The notes under the pieces: model-generated
What the model saw: only the letters and a program-made list of their open reading frames with translations
Told to the model about the DNA's origin: nothing
Databases searched by the model: none
Position numbers and translations under genes: made by a program
Assembly (NCBI GenBank): GCA_012032815.1
Contig: JAAUQD010000013.1
Span: forward strand, 1 to 36,678
Direction: 5' to 3'
Length of the DNA stretch: 36,678 bases
DNA from: Flammeovirgaceae bacterium
GTDB lineage: Bacteria; Bacteroidota; Bacteroidia; Cytophagales; Cyclobacteriaceae
Shown here: piece after piece, positions 10,042-19,043 of the stretch
Layout of the letters: every line of letters begins with the position of its first letter
Numbering within the stretch: the stretch's first letter is position 1

Positions 10042-10434
10042 ATGATAAAAGAACAGATCAACGTACTAATCAATCTGGCGGCTAGCGATAATACGGTAGC
10101 AGAAAAAGAAGCAAAAATTATCCATATGATAGGCAAGGCCAATGGCTTATCTAAAGAAGAAGTGGAAGATATGATGAAAAGTCCAAAGCCAATCGGAGAT
10201 CTGTCGGCTTTTTCAGAGGATCAGAAATTTGAAAACCTCTACCACCTTATTCAGTTAATGAAAGTCGATGGACAGGTCTTCAGAAGTGAAATCAGCTTTT
10301 GCGAAGGCGTAGCCCAACGACTAGGTTATCAAAAGGGAGTGGTAGCTGAATTAGCTTCCAAAATTTACAGCGATCCTACAATAACCTCCGATCGCAAGAC
10401 ACTAATGGAACGGGCTAAAAAATATCTTAAATAA
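10042..10434 (+). CDS. TerB-like (tellurite-resistance TerB fold) small protein
   Basis: All-helical soluble protein of 130 residues. The N-terminal INVLINLAASDNTVAEKEAKIIHMIGKANGLS and the central LIQLMKVDGQVFRSEISFCEGVAQRLGY are the two paired acidic helix-turn segments of TerB-like domains, which resemble a metal-binding arrangement. Bacteroidota chromosomes carry many such stand-alone proteins with no demonstrated tellurite role, so no resistance function is claimed. It is single on the plus strand and ends just before a strong terminator. Confidence 0.75.
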   Translation: MIKEQINVLINLAASDNTVAEKEAKIIHMIGKANGLSKEEVEDMMKSPKPIGDLSAFSEDQKFENLYHLIQLMKVDGQVFRSEISFCEGVAQRLGYQKGVVAELASKIYSDPTITSDRKTLMERAKKYLK

Positions 10435-10459
10435 ATTTAAAATTTAATTCCATTTAATG

Positions 10460-10483
10460 AGCCTGGCTAAGCCGGGCTTTTTT
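10460..10483. terminator. Rho-independent terminator after terB-like gene
   Basis: AGCCTGGC-TAA-GCCGGGCT followed by a run of T: an eight-base stem with one G-T pair. It lies between convergent genes and touches the stop of the amidohydrolase on the minus strand. It is clearly oriented for the plus strand; minus-strand action is weaker. Confidence 0.82.
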
Positions 10484-12185
10484 ATTTCTTATATACTACC
10501 ATCCCTCCCAATACTGTCATTTCAATTTCGGTTGTTAATAAGTTCTCTTCAGGAATGCTCATTATATCCTGAGAAAAAACAGTAAAGTCTGCCAGTTTGC
10601 CAACCTCAATAGATCCTTTTATGTTTTCTTCAAACGCGCCATAAGCTGCATCCAGTGTATACGAAACCAGCGCCTGCTCGCGGGTCATTTTTTGTTGTGG
10701 CTCAAAACCTCCTTCAGGTTCACCCTTTAGTGTTTTGCGCGATACCGATGCATAAAAACTCGCTATAGGATTGATGGGCTCTACAGGAACATCCGTACCA
10801 TTTATAACCCGGGCACCGGATTGCAACAGCTTTTGCCATACATAAGCCCCGTCTACTATACGTTGCTCTCCAAGCCGATCAATAGCCCACGGCCTGTCGG
10901 ATGACATGTGTATGGCCTGCATAGCGGGTATCACACCCAACTCGGCAAAACGTGGAATATCGTCAAGATGAAGATGCTGAGCATGTTCAATTCGGAATCG
11001 ATGATCGCCAGCTTTCGCGGGGTTTTCTTTGAACGATACTTCATACTGATCTAGAACTTCCTGGTTGGCCCGATCGCCTATTGCATGCGAGCAAACCTGA
11101 AAGCCCTTGTCCAAAGCTTTACGAGAAACTTCGAGGACATACTCCATAGGCATAGTCTCATGACCATAATGACCAGCCCTGTCGGTGTACTCTTCTAAAA
11201 GCCAGGCACCCCGAGATCCTAACGCTCCGTCACAATTCAATTTTATTGATCGGATCGTGACCAGATTTAGAGAATCAACCTCGATACCTTTTTCTAACCA
11301 CTCATCAATTAGCGAGTTATCCCGACCGGTAAGCATAACATATAACCGGATTCCCATTTTTCCTTCATTCTTGAATTTTTTAAATAATTCAATGTTATCA
11401 CCGCTAGCGCCTGCATCGTGGAAACTGGTAATCCCGTTTCGCAAACAGGCTTTTACCGCTAATTCCAAAGCCTGTTCATCGGTTTCTTCCGTTGACTCAG
11501 GCACAAACGCACCAACTAAACTCATCGCCCGTTCATTAAATATGCCTGTAGGATTTCCCAATTCATCGCGAATAATTTCTCCTCCACCATGGAGGTCCCT
11601 ATCCATTTGCTCAATACTCAGCTGGTTGACACCCGCAATCTGCATCGCTTTTGCATTGGCAAACGCTGCATGACCGCTTGCGTGCCGGAGGAAAACCGGA
11701 TTATTCGGTGATACAGAACTTAACAGATGATGGGTTTGAAATCCTTTGACCGTCCTCTCGGGTTTTGTGTCCCATTTATCCTGGTGCCATCCCCTTCCGG
11801 TAATCCATTGACCGGGTTGAGCTTTACTTACCGCCTCACTGACTTTCTCGACCAGTTCTTCATAGCTCTTAACATACATAAGGTCAAGACTAAGTTCGTT
11901 ATAACCTAATCCCATAATATGGCCATGCGACTCAATAAATCCGGGGGTCATGGTCTTCCCGCCCAAATCAATCATCTCCGTATTTTCCCCCTTGTATTTT
12001 TCAGCATCTTTCCATGCCCCCGCAAAAACAATCTTATCGTTTTCAACAGCCACTGCTTCAACAAGAGGGTTAGTCATATCAGCCGTATAAATAGGACCTC
12101 CGGAAATGATTAGATCGGCCGGATCGGTCTTCTCCGAACATGCAATACCGATTAGTAATAAGGCTAAGAAGATATACTTTTTCAT
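10482..12185 (-). CDS. Amidohydrolase family lipoprotein (YtcJ-like, Amidohydro_3)
   Basis: Metal-dependent hydrolase of 567 residues with a lipoprotein signal peptide: MKKYIFLALLLIGIACSEK, with lipobox IGIAC and Cys at about 16. It is therefore exported and lipid-anchored. Metal-site motifs are visible in order: the HxH of ESHGHIMG, HDAGASG, HAIGDRANQ, RIEHAQH and GTDVPVEPINP. The C-terminus closes the small beta-sandwich domain (GKLADFTVFSQD). Homologues act on N-substituted amides or related small molecules; the substrate is not determinable here. It is monocistronic on the minus strand. The family is secure and the specificity unknown. Confidence 0.9.
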   Translation of the reverse strand: MKKYIFLALLLIGIACSEKTDPADLIISGGPIYTADMTNPLVEAVAVENDKIVFAGAWKDAEKYKGENTEMIDLGGKTMTPGFIESHGHIMGLGYNELSLDLMYVKSYEELVEKVSEAVSKAQPGQWITGRGWHQDKWDTKPERTVKGFQTHHLLSSVSPNNPVFLRHASGHAAFANAKAMQIAGVNQLSIEQMDRDLHGGGEIIRDELGNPTGIFNERAMSLVGAFVPESTEETDEQALELAVKACLRNGITSFHDAGASGDNIELFKKFKNEGKMGIRLYVMLTGRDNSLIDEWLEKGIEVDSLNLVTIRSIKLNCDGALGSRGAWLLEEYTDRAGHYGHETMPMEYVLEVSRKALDKGFQVCSHAIGDRANQEVLDQYEVSFKENPAKAGDHRFRIEHAQHLHLDDIPRFAELGVIPAMQAIHMSSDRPWAIDRLGEQRIVDGAYVWQKLLQSGARVINGTDVPVEPINPIASFYASVSRKTLKGEPEGGFEPQQKMTREQALVSYTLDAAYGAFEENIKGSIEVGKLADFTVFSQDIMSIPEENLLTTEIEMTVLGGMVVYKK

Positions 12186-12315
12186 AAATTAGGATTTCGT
12201 GAAAGATACGAGGTTTTCATAGTTATTGAATTGATCTTTATTTATTTGGTTATTCCATTAGATGAACTGCTATCTTCACTGCTATTAATCGAGATTACAC
12301 CTTTCCATATCTATT

Positions 12316-12998
12316 ATGAAAAAATTATTGTAACTGCATTTTTCACTATCTTTTCAGCCGCTGCCCTTGCTCAAAATGTAGGTCTGTCTTTTTCTTATTT
12401 TCTTCCCCGCAATGGATATTTCTCCACTCCAATAAGTCCATTCTCCTTGCGTGGTGTAGGTGTTGATCTCAACCGTTTTCTTGCCATTGAAACGGGAGGT
12501 TCGTTGTACAGGATGAGTGGGATGAATGTAATCGGACTGCCCTTTGAAAGTAAAGATCCGTTGCTGGGCCCAAACTTTACCGTGTTTGTTCCCGTTGAAT
12601 TGGTCATTCAGTTTAAAGGCAAACAAACTGAGTTCGACATAAAAGGAGGTGGATTTTTCTTTTATGGATTCGATCAAAAACTGGATTACGGAAATATTGA
12701 CCGGGCGATTCGTGGATATGAAGGATGGGATGTTGCTAATTCAGATTTAACATTCAAGAATAACCCGGGATTTGGTTATCATTTTGGAGCTGAACTGACC
12801 ATCTATGTGACGAAGCAAGTTGGAATTTCTTTGGAATGCAACTATTTGGTGGGCAGCGCTAAATTTCCACTCAGTGGATCATACTCCGGAGGTACCATCT
12901 CCGGATCCAATCAAACAATTGTTGCTGATTTCCCAGATTCCAAAGTTGATTTTACCGGACTTGAATTTTCAATTGGTCTGATCTTTCTGGGACGGTAG
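12316..12998 (+). CDS. Outer-membrane beta-barrel-type protein, frameshift at the start
   Basis: Predicted exported outer-membrane protein of about 227 residues. The track starts at 12231 in an unlikely leader. The ATG at 12316 is followed by six A; one more A makes MKKIIVTAFFTIFSAAALAQ, a textbook signal peptide ending ALAQ that runs into the ORF. So a one-base deletion hides the true start. The mature part has alternating aromatic/glycine strands (VGLSFSYFLPRNGY, FDIKGGGFFFYGFD, ISLECNYLVGSAKF) and ends in FSIGLIFLGR, typical of small barrels. Its 3' end overlaps the convergent CapA-like gene by 30 bases. No specific function is recognisable. Confidence 0.72.
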
Positions 12999-14331
12999 TT
13001 TCGTTCTTCGTGTAATAAAACGTTGCCGGATATTCGCTGAAAGATCCTGGTTCTGATCCATAAGATCTTTTAATGCCCGCTCTGCAATATCCCGGTCATA
13101 GAATTTTTCAGAAATCAGTTTTCCATCTCGTTCATGAAGGGATTCCTGTCGAAAGCCAAAAAAAGTAAAAACGCTCCTGCGGAATATTTTTAACACTATC
13201 CCCATCAATCTCAATTTCATAAAAAATATCGGTCACCACGGTTGACATCTCATTCACCTCCACATTGTACTTACCCAATAATGATCGGGCTTCTTTGCAA
13301 AAATTTGCTAACTCAATTGATTTGGTTTTAGCAATAAAAAGTGTGTCATCTTCATAAGCAGCAGCTGGCATTGTGTAAAATTCAGGGCGTGATCCGGGTG
13401 TCTTATACACCCAATTAAGTTCATAACCGGCATCATGTATTGAAGTGGCTGATTTATTACCCTCTGTAATCTTTGACAAGTCAACCCACATCATTCCCCC
13501 ATTGTCTTTAAAACGGGGAGTTAAGTTTGAAATAAAATTTCCCAATGAGTAGGCGACCAACTGATCGCTTTCCTTTCTCCACTCCATAGGCTGCAAGGTG
13601 TGGGGGTGTGAACCGATCACCAATTTAACACCATGCTTGAAACAAAACTCTGCAATTCGTTTTTGTGACATATTAGGCTGACTGACATATTCAGCTCCCC
13701 AATGTGTAAACACAACAATGGCATCGGGATTTTTTGATTTTGCAACTTCTAAATCTTTTCTGATCAACGCTGTATCAATCATGTTCACCATTGCCGGTGC
13801 CTTCACCGGAAGGCCATTTGTACTGAACGTATAATTAAGTAAAGCAATCCTGATTCCGTTTTTATCTAGTAACAATGGATTATTTTTTTCCGATCTGAAT
13901 CATCAATAAAAGTCCCGGTTCGCTGAATGTTCAGTGAGTCGAGTACTTTAGCGGTTCGAATAATTCCGTCCTTCCCCCGATCTGCACTGTGGTTATTGGC
14001 CGTAACCAACACATCAATCCCGGCTTCTTTAAGAGAAACAGCGAGCTCATCAGGTGCGCAAAACCGGGGATATCCCTTATAGGGCGGACCTGCAAGGGTC
14101 AATTCCAGATTTCCAATTGCAATATCAGCCGATTGAATGGCTGGCTTGATGTATTGAAATGCAGAAGAATAATCATATCTACTCAGTGTACTGTCGTATG
14201 CCCTCTTTATCTGAATATCGTGCTGCATGATATCGCCAATAAATAACAGTGATAAATGAGTGGTGTCCTGCCCTTGTAGTCTTGAGGCAGTTTGCAGAAT
14301 TAAAAAAATGAATAGAAATCTTTCGGATCAT
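12969..14331 (-). CDS. CapA-family (poly-gamma-glutamate synthesis-like) metallophosphatase-fold protein, three frameshifts
   Basis: Member of the CapA/PgsA-type family with a calcineurin-like fold. The N-terminal part has FIGDIMQHD and GNLELTLAGPPYKGYPRF; the middle part has VTANNHSADRGKDG, VVFTHWGAEY and VIGSHPHTLQPMEW. The track splits it into 13866-14228, 13132-13875 and 12969-13220. Three one-base errors in runs explain the breaks. Seven T at 13883-13889 should be eight. Seven A at 13158-13164 should be six, which restores ERFYFFGFRQESLHERDGK. Seven A at 14302-14308 should be six, which links an ATG at 14331 to a signal-like MIRKISIHFLILQ leader. The gene begins six bases after the PdeM stop, so it shares the helicase-PdeM operon. 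The family is known from capsule synthesis, but many members have no such role; none of the other capsule genes is present. Confidence 0.82.
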
Positions 14332-14337
14332 GTTACC

Positions 14338-14973
14338 TCAACTATTTTTTTTATCCGCTACAACAAAAATCCGGTCATTCTTCTTCGGTTCAATGCGCTT
14401 GAAACCTGTAAATGATCCAAAGGCCGGGAGCAGACCCATACTACTTCCAAAATAAAAGCAAGGCAATGTCATCGATTGCCGTCCTTTTCCGGATAATCTT
14501 ACCCCTGGATGAAGGTGGCCCGACAAATTATATCTCCCCGTTTTTACTTGCTTCATAGGTTCATGAGTTAATATAATATTATCCTCCACAAGCTGATCCA
14601 CAACATTTATATTGTTTCTGCTGTATTGAATAGTGCTGAGAATATCATGATTACCCAATACCAATTCATACTTGCATTGGCTAAAGTGCTTTATAATTTG
14701 TCCAAGCACTTCCCACTCTTCATTGTAGTGACTATGAAATAGATCGCCTAAAAATATGGTTCGCTCAGGTTTTGTCCGGTTTAGTAAATCCACGAGTCGC
14801 TCTGAATTATTTTTATTTCCTTTTGTGGGCACAGGTATTCCTGACTTCCTGAAATGATTGATTTTGCCAAAATGCAGATCAGCTATTACCAATGTTTTAC
14901 TCTCCACTAAAAAAAGAGCCTTTTCCGATAACAATTTCATTTTACAATCTGCAATCTCAACGGATAAACTCAT
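14338..14973 (-). CDS. pdeM: Ligase-associated DNA damage response endonuclease PdeM
   Basis: Calcineurin-like metallophosphoesterase of about 211 residues. The metal-binding motifs are in order: VIADLHFGK, IFLGDLFHSH, LVLGNHD, LTHEP and LSGHLHPG. The N-terminal KMKLLSEKALFLVESKTL and the RKSGIPVPTKG segment match the PdeM type found beside DNA ligase-associated helicases. I start at the ATG at 14973 (MSLSVEIADCKM) rather than the track's 15009, because the first 12 residues look non-native. The helicase lies immediately upstream and the CapA-like gene follows six bases after the stop. In other genomes the set also includes a DNA ligase and an exonuclease, absent here. Confidence 0.87.
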   Translation of the reverse strand: MSLSVEIADCKMKLLSEKALFLVESKTLVIADLHFGKINHFRKSGIPVPTKGNKNNSERLVDLLNRTKPERTIFLGDLFHSHYNEEWEVLGQIIKHFSQCKYELVLGNHDILSTIQYSRNNINVVDQLVEDNIILTHEPMKQVKTGRYNLSGHLHPGVRLSGKGRQSMTLPCFYFGSSMGLLPAFGSFTGFKRIEPKKNDRIFVVADKKNS

Positions 14974-15015
14974 TCGCGCTAAAATAGAGCAGGTACTTTC
15001 AGCAATCAAGCAAAT

Positions 15016-17457
15016 TTACCTCCATGCCAAATTCATTTTCTTAATGCGGTCTTCAATACGCTCGGTTGTCAGTTTTTCACGTAATCGATCCACCATGATT
15101 GGGAATGCAAATGGTGTGGGCATGTCAGGTCGGGTAATGACTATTTTTTGTTTCTGAATACGAGCCAGTGCCTTGCGCAAACGTTGCTCTTCCAATTGAA
15201 AATCCATAACTTCTTCATAGGCCTGTGTCAACAAATAATTATGTGAATCGTAATCATGGAATACATCAAAAAATAATTGTGAAGACGACTGTAGGTGGCG
15301 GTCCTTCACGGGTTTACCCGGATATCCTTTAAAGACCAGCCCTGATATTGAGGCAATATCCCGAAATTTCCGCCTGGCCATCTCAGTAGCATTTATGCTG
15401 GCCTGAATGTCTTTTGATAAATCATCAATCCCCAACACATTCGTTTCTACTGCCTCCTCTATCGGAATCGCCTGATCACTCAGCAATTCAAATCCGTAAT
15501 CATTCATAGCGATGGAGAAAGTAATGGGTTGAATTTGTGCAATCCGGTACGCCATTAAAGCTGCCATTCCCTCATGTACAAATCGACCTTCAAACGGAAA
15601 CATATGCACATGAAAGCCTTCGCTTGTTTCTGTATATTCGATTAAGAACTCATTTTCTTTTGGAATATGTGAACGCTTCCTCTGCAAATCCATAAGAGGT
15701 TTTAAAAAGGCTATTTCCACATCCTTTTTACTTTCATTTGAAGCTTCACTTATTTTGAGCCGGAGCATTTCACTAAGCTGCGATGACAAGGGCATGCGAC
15801 CTCCTTGCCATGAAGGCACCATACCCGATTTACGTTTGGACTTTCGTACCTGTGCCTCCATTCCTTTCACCCGAACTAACTCAAGGTTACGTCCTCCAAA
15901 CCAAAAAACATCTCCCGGATGGAGCCGGGAAATGAATGATTCTTCAATTGTACCCAGAAATTTTCCGGAAAGCATTTTCACCCACAATGAACTATCTCCT
16001 ACAATAGTTCCAATTGACAACCTGTGTTGCGTGGCAACTTTTGGTAATTCAACTTTATACAATCCATTCTCTTTTACCACTTTTCGATATTCATCATAGG
16101 CAGTCAATGATTCACCACCAGTAACTATGAAATTTAAAACCCATACCCACTCTTCTTTATCAATCGATTGAAAACTGAAACAGCCCTTTATTTCTTCATA
16201 AATCTTATGAGCATCAAACCCACCACCAACCGCAAGAGTAACCAGGTATTGAATCAGTACATCAAATGACCGGATGTACGGAATTCGATCCTCGACAATT
16301 TTTCGTTTCACCGCTTCACGCAGTGCAGCTCCTTCTACGAGCTCTAACGAATGAGTAGGTAAAAATAAATTCGACTAACAGCACCCGGTTGATGTCCACT
16401 TCTTCCGGCTCGCTGTAGAAAGCGAGCAACCCCTTTCGGACTCCCCCACCTGAATTACAGTTTCTACCGGTCGGAAATCAACTCCCAAATCAAGGCTTGA
16501 TGTACAAACAACCGCTTTTAGTTTTCCTTCGTGCAACTGATCTTCCACCCAGTTGCGCATTTCCTGGCTGATTGAACTGTGATGCATGGCAATCTCTCCT
16601 GAAAGTTCGGGTGCCCGATCGAGTAGCTTATGATACCAGATTTCTGCAAATGATCGCGTATTTGTAAAAATCAAGGTACTTCCACTTCCTTTGATAATTG
16701 GAATTACTTTGTCGATAAGATGAGCTCCAAGATGACCCGACCAGGGCAATCGTTCAACCTCATCCGGTAAAATGGAAATGATCTCTACATCTTTCCTGAC
16801 TTCAGATCGTATGACTTTATAATTCTTTTGCTGATAATAGCTACCAAGCAATGTTTGCAACGATTGATCCATATTCCCAATGGTTGCAGAAATACCCCAA
16901 ATCCTTAAACCCGGAGCTAACGATTTTAGTCTTGAAAGAGCCAGCTCCACCTGAACGCCACGTTTAGATCCCATAAGCTCATGCCACTCATCAGCCACCA
17001 CAACTTGAAGTGACTTGAAAAAATCATCATGTCCCTTTTGTGTCAACAGTATGTGAAGGCTTTCGGGTGTAGTGATTAATAATTCCGGGGGATTTTTGAA
17101 CTGCCTTTCGCGCTGCTTCGGTGATGTATCTCCAGTCCGCACGCCAACTCTCCAATTCAGGTTGAGTTCTTTTATGAGCTCAAGCGCTGAATACTCAATC
17201 TCTTTTGATAAAGCACGTATTGGTGTAATCCAGATAGCCTGAAGGCCATTTTTTATGCTGTTCTTAGAGGTCGTTACCGGGTTGTCTTCCAGCATAATGG
17301 GCACCAATAACGAATAGGTTTTTCCACTACCCGTTGGCGCGTTCACCATGCCGCTTTTTCTTTGATGATATGCTTTCCAGGTTTTGAGTTGGAAATCAAA
17401 GGGCTTCCACCCTCGACATTCAAACCATTGTATTCCTGTCTTCACTATCTTAAGCAC
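15016..17457 (-). CDS. Ligase-associated DNA damage response DEXH-box helicase (Lhr-like), two frameshifts
   Basis: Superfamily 2 helicase of about 813 residues predicted to act in DNA repair. N-terminal part (16375-17457): Walker A APTGSGKTYS, PIRALSKE, motif II VVADEWHELMG, motif III SATIGN and CTSSLDLGVDF. C-terminal part (15016-16311): Lhr-type winged-helix and core domain with WFGGRNLELVRVKG and GGRMPLSSQLSEML. Two run errors split it. Five C at 16443-16447 should be four, restoring VGSPKGVARFLQRAGRSGHQPG (motif VI). Five A at 16361-16365 should be six, restoring FLPTHSLELVEGAALREA. With both corrected the reading frame is continuous and the length matches the family. It is first gene of the minus-strand operon with pdeM, and its start is 92 bases from the divergent MerR gene. 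Confidence 0.93.
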
Positions 17458-17502
17458 CTCTAAAATTAATGGATCGAGGCAAGCATCATATAATAATACT
17501 TA

Positions 17503-17512
17503 AAACAATAAA
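17503..17512 (-). promoter_or_regulatory. Candidate operator copy (TTTATTGTTT) between helicase and CarH-like gene
   Basis: The minus-strand sequence TTTATTGTTT in the 92-base divergent gap is identical to a 10-mer present twice, overlapping, in front of the sigma/crt operon. It lies 38 bases upstream of the regulator start, suiting autoregulation. In AT-rich DNA a chance match is possible. Confidence 0.4.
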
Positions 17513-17549
17513 CTGATTACGGTGTTATATTGCAATTATATCATACCTA

Positions 17550-18428
17550 ATGGGACAGTACTCTATAAAAGAACTCGAAAAGCTTTCCGGAATTAAAGCA
17601 CATACCATCCGTATTTGGGAAAAAAGGCATCAAATCATTGAGCCAAACCGTACGTCCACAAACATTCGATACTATTCCGATGCGGACCTAAAAAAGATTA
17701 TTAATGTCTCTCTTCTGAACAACCATGGTGTCAAAATCTCCCGTATTGCAGAGATGGACGCGGTGGAGCTGAATAGTAAAATCCAGGAACTAACTTCTCA
17801 AAGTACTGAACACCAGGTTCAAATTGATGCCTTGGTGCTGGCAATGATCAGTCTGGAAGAGGAGAAATTCGAGAAGACTTTATCAGGAATGATTTTGCGG
17901 TTTGGGTTTGAACAAACGGTGGTGGAAATCCTCTATCCGTTTCTTGAAAAAATTGGGATACTTTGGCAAACCAACCAGATAACACCGGCTCAGGAGCACT
18001 TTATCTCAAATCTTGTCCGACAAAAGATGATGGTGGCTATTGATGGACTGGAACTGCCCCCAAAAGATTCGCCTAAGGCGGTATTATTTTTACCGGAAAA
18101 TGAACTTCATGAAATTGGATTGCTTTTCTACTACTATCTGGCAAAGAAAAATGGAATCAGAACCTATTATCTGGGGCAAATGGTGCCACATTCTAATTTA
18201 AAACAAGTTTATGATGTTCATCAACCCGACTTCTTGATTCTATCTTTAATTTCTCCCCTCAGTCAGGATTCAATAGACCGTTATACCAACAGTCTAGCAA
18301 ACGACTTCCCCAATTCAATGATCCTAATATCCGGAAGCGTCATAAACCGTGCTGAAAAGAATAAACATAAAAACATACATTACTTTCGAAACGCCCTGGA
18401 AATCAAGGAGATGCTGAAAATAGGTTAA
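17550..18428 (+). CDS. MerR-family regulator with cobalamin-binding domain (CarH/LitR-type, probable photoreceptor)
   Basis: Transcription factor of 292 residues, probably a light-labile repressor using adenosylcobalamin. Residues 1-70 are a MerR winged helix (YSIKELEKLSGIKAHTIRIWEKR, then IRYYSDADL). Residues about 90-165 are the helical cap with the CarH signature W-x9-EH (W139, E149, H150). The Rossmann B12 domain follows with E-x-H-x-x-G (ELHEIG, H187 the likely lower cobalt ligand) and SxL in FLILSLIS. The spacing W139 to H187 is 48, close to 46 in Thermus CarH. One difference: the residue after the Trp is Gln (Q140), where Thermus CarH has His132, the second cobalt ligand in the light state. 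The gene sits directly before the sigma/crt operon. The B12 class is confident; the light response is inferred. Confidence 0.88.
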   Translation: MGQYSIKELEKLSGIKAHTIRIWEKRHQIIEPNRTSTNIRYYSDADLKKIINVSLLNNHGVKISRIAEMDAVELNSKIQELTSQSTEHQVQIDALVLAMISLEEEKFEKTLSGMILRFGFEQTVVEILYPFLEKIGILWQTNQITPAQEHFISNLVRQKMMVAIDGLELPPKDSPKAVLFLPENELHEIGLLFYYYLAKKNGIRTYYLGQMVPHSNLKQVYDVHQPDFLILSLISPLSQDSIDRYTNSLANDFPNSMILISGSVINRAEKNKHKNIHYFRNALEIKEMLKIG

Positions 18429-18429
18429 A

Positions 18430-18528
18430 TTTATTGTTTATTGTTTATTAAAATATATTAAACATTTTATTGCATTATTGAATAATAGTTGTATTTTTGT
18501 TTAATGTTATCAATTTATAATTAAACAA
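18430..18528. promoter_or_regulatory. Repeated TGTTTA/TAAACA operator region around the sigma/crt promoter
   Basis: Three tandem heptads TTTATTG, TTTATTG, TTTATTA (18430-18450) lie just after the regulator stop. TGTTTA at 18442 pairs with TAAACA at 18459, upstream of the -33 element. A second, perfect eight-base pair TTGTTTAA (18497) and TTAAACAA (18521) straddles the transcription start region up to the sigma ATG. The arrangement looks like a repressor site bracketing a promoter; the CarH-like protein is the obvious candidate binder. Confidence 0.5.
18470..18499 (+). promoter_or_regulatory. Bacteroidota-type promoter (TTG-N19-TATTTTTG) for the sigma/crt operon
   Basis: TTG at 18470-18472, 19-base spacer, TATTTTTG at 18492-18499 matches the Bacteroidota housekeeping consensus (-33 TTG, -7 TAnnTTTG). 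The predicted start is about 25 bases before the sigma factor ATG at 18530. It is flanked on both sides by TGTTTA-type inverted repeats. Confidence 0.62.
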
Positions 18529-18529
18529 T

Positions 18530-19036
18530 ATGTCAACCATCGAATTTAACCAGCAGCTTGAAGGACTTCAATCTTATTTAGTGAATCTTTCGAGGAAGTA
18601 TACTAAAACTCAAGACGACTCCTTGGACCTGGTTCAAGACACACTTCTGCGGGCCATGTCCTACAAGGATAAATTCAGAGAAAATACCAATCTGAAAGGA
18701 TGGCTTTTTACCATAATGAGAAATACTTTCATCAATCAATACCGAAAAAAGAAAAAGGCCAATACATATACTGATTCCTCTGAATCTGGTTTCTATTTGA
18801 ATCAAAAGGACACCTATACATTTAATAGGCCACACAAAAACCTGGAGTATCAGGAAGTATGGGAGAAGACAAATGAAATTCGTGAGGATCTTATAATTCC
18901 GTTTAAGATGTATCTAACAGGATACAAATACAACGAGATAGCCGAACATCTGAACATCCCGCTTGGAACGGTTAAGAATAGAATTTTTCATGCACGCAAA
19001 GAACTTCAAAATAAACTGGTAGGATACGCGAATTAG
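18530..19036 (+). CDS. ECF-type RNA polymerase sigma factor
   Basis: Sigma-70 family, extracytoplasmic-function type, 168 residues. Region 2 spans about residues 10-75 (DSLDLVQDTLLRAMSYKDKFRENTNLKGWLFTIMRN), followed by a short polar linker. Region 4 lies at about 110-165 (LTGYKYNEIAEHLNIPLGTVKNRIFHARKEL). No anti-sigma gene follows; control is probably by the upstream CarH-like regulator, as in litR-litS style arrangements. crtI starts seven bases after its stop, so they share a transcript. It likely directs further light- or stress-inducible promoters, possibly including the photolyase promoter. Confidence 0.9.
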   Translation: MSTIEFNQQLEGLQSYLVNLSRKYTKTQDDSLDLVQDTLLRAMSYKDKFRENTNLKGWLFTIMRNTFINQYRKKKKANTYTDSSESGFYLNQKDTYTFNRPHKNLEYQEVWEKTNEIREDLIIPFKMYLTGYKYNEIAEHLNIPLGTVKNRIFHARKELQNKLVGYAN

Positions 19037-19043
19037 TAAAGAA

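Noticed and set aside
12231-12315. Track start of the outer-membrane protein at 12231
   Set aside because: The extra leader is not signal-like, and a one-base correction after ATG 12316 gives a standard signal peptide ending ALAQ.
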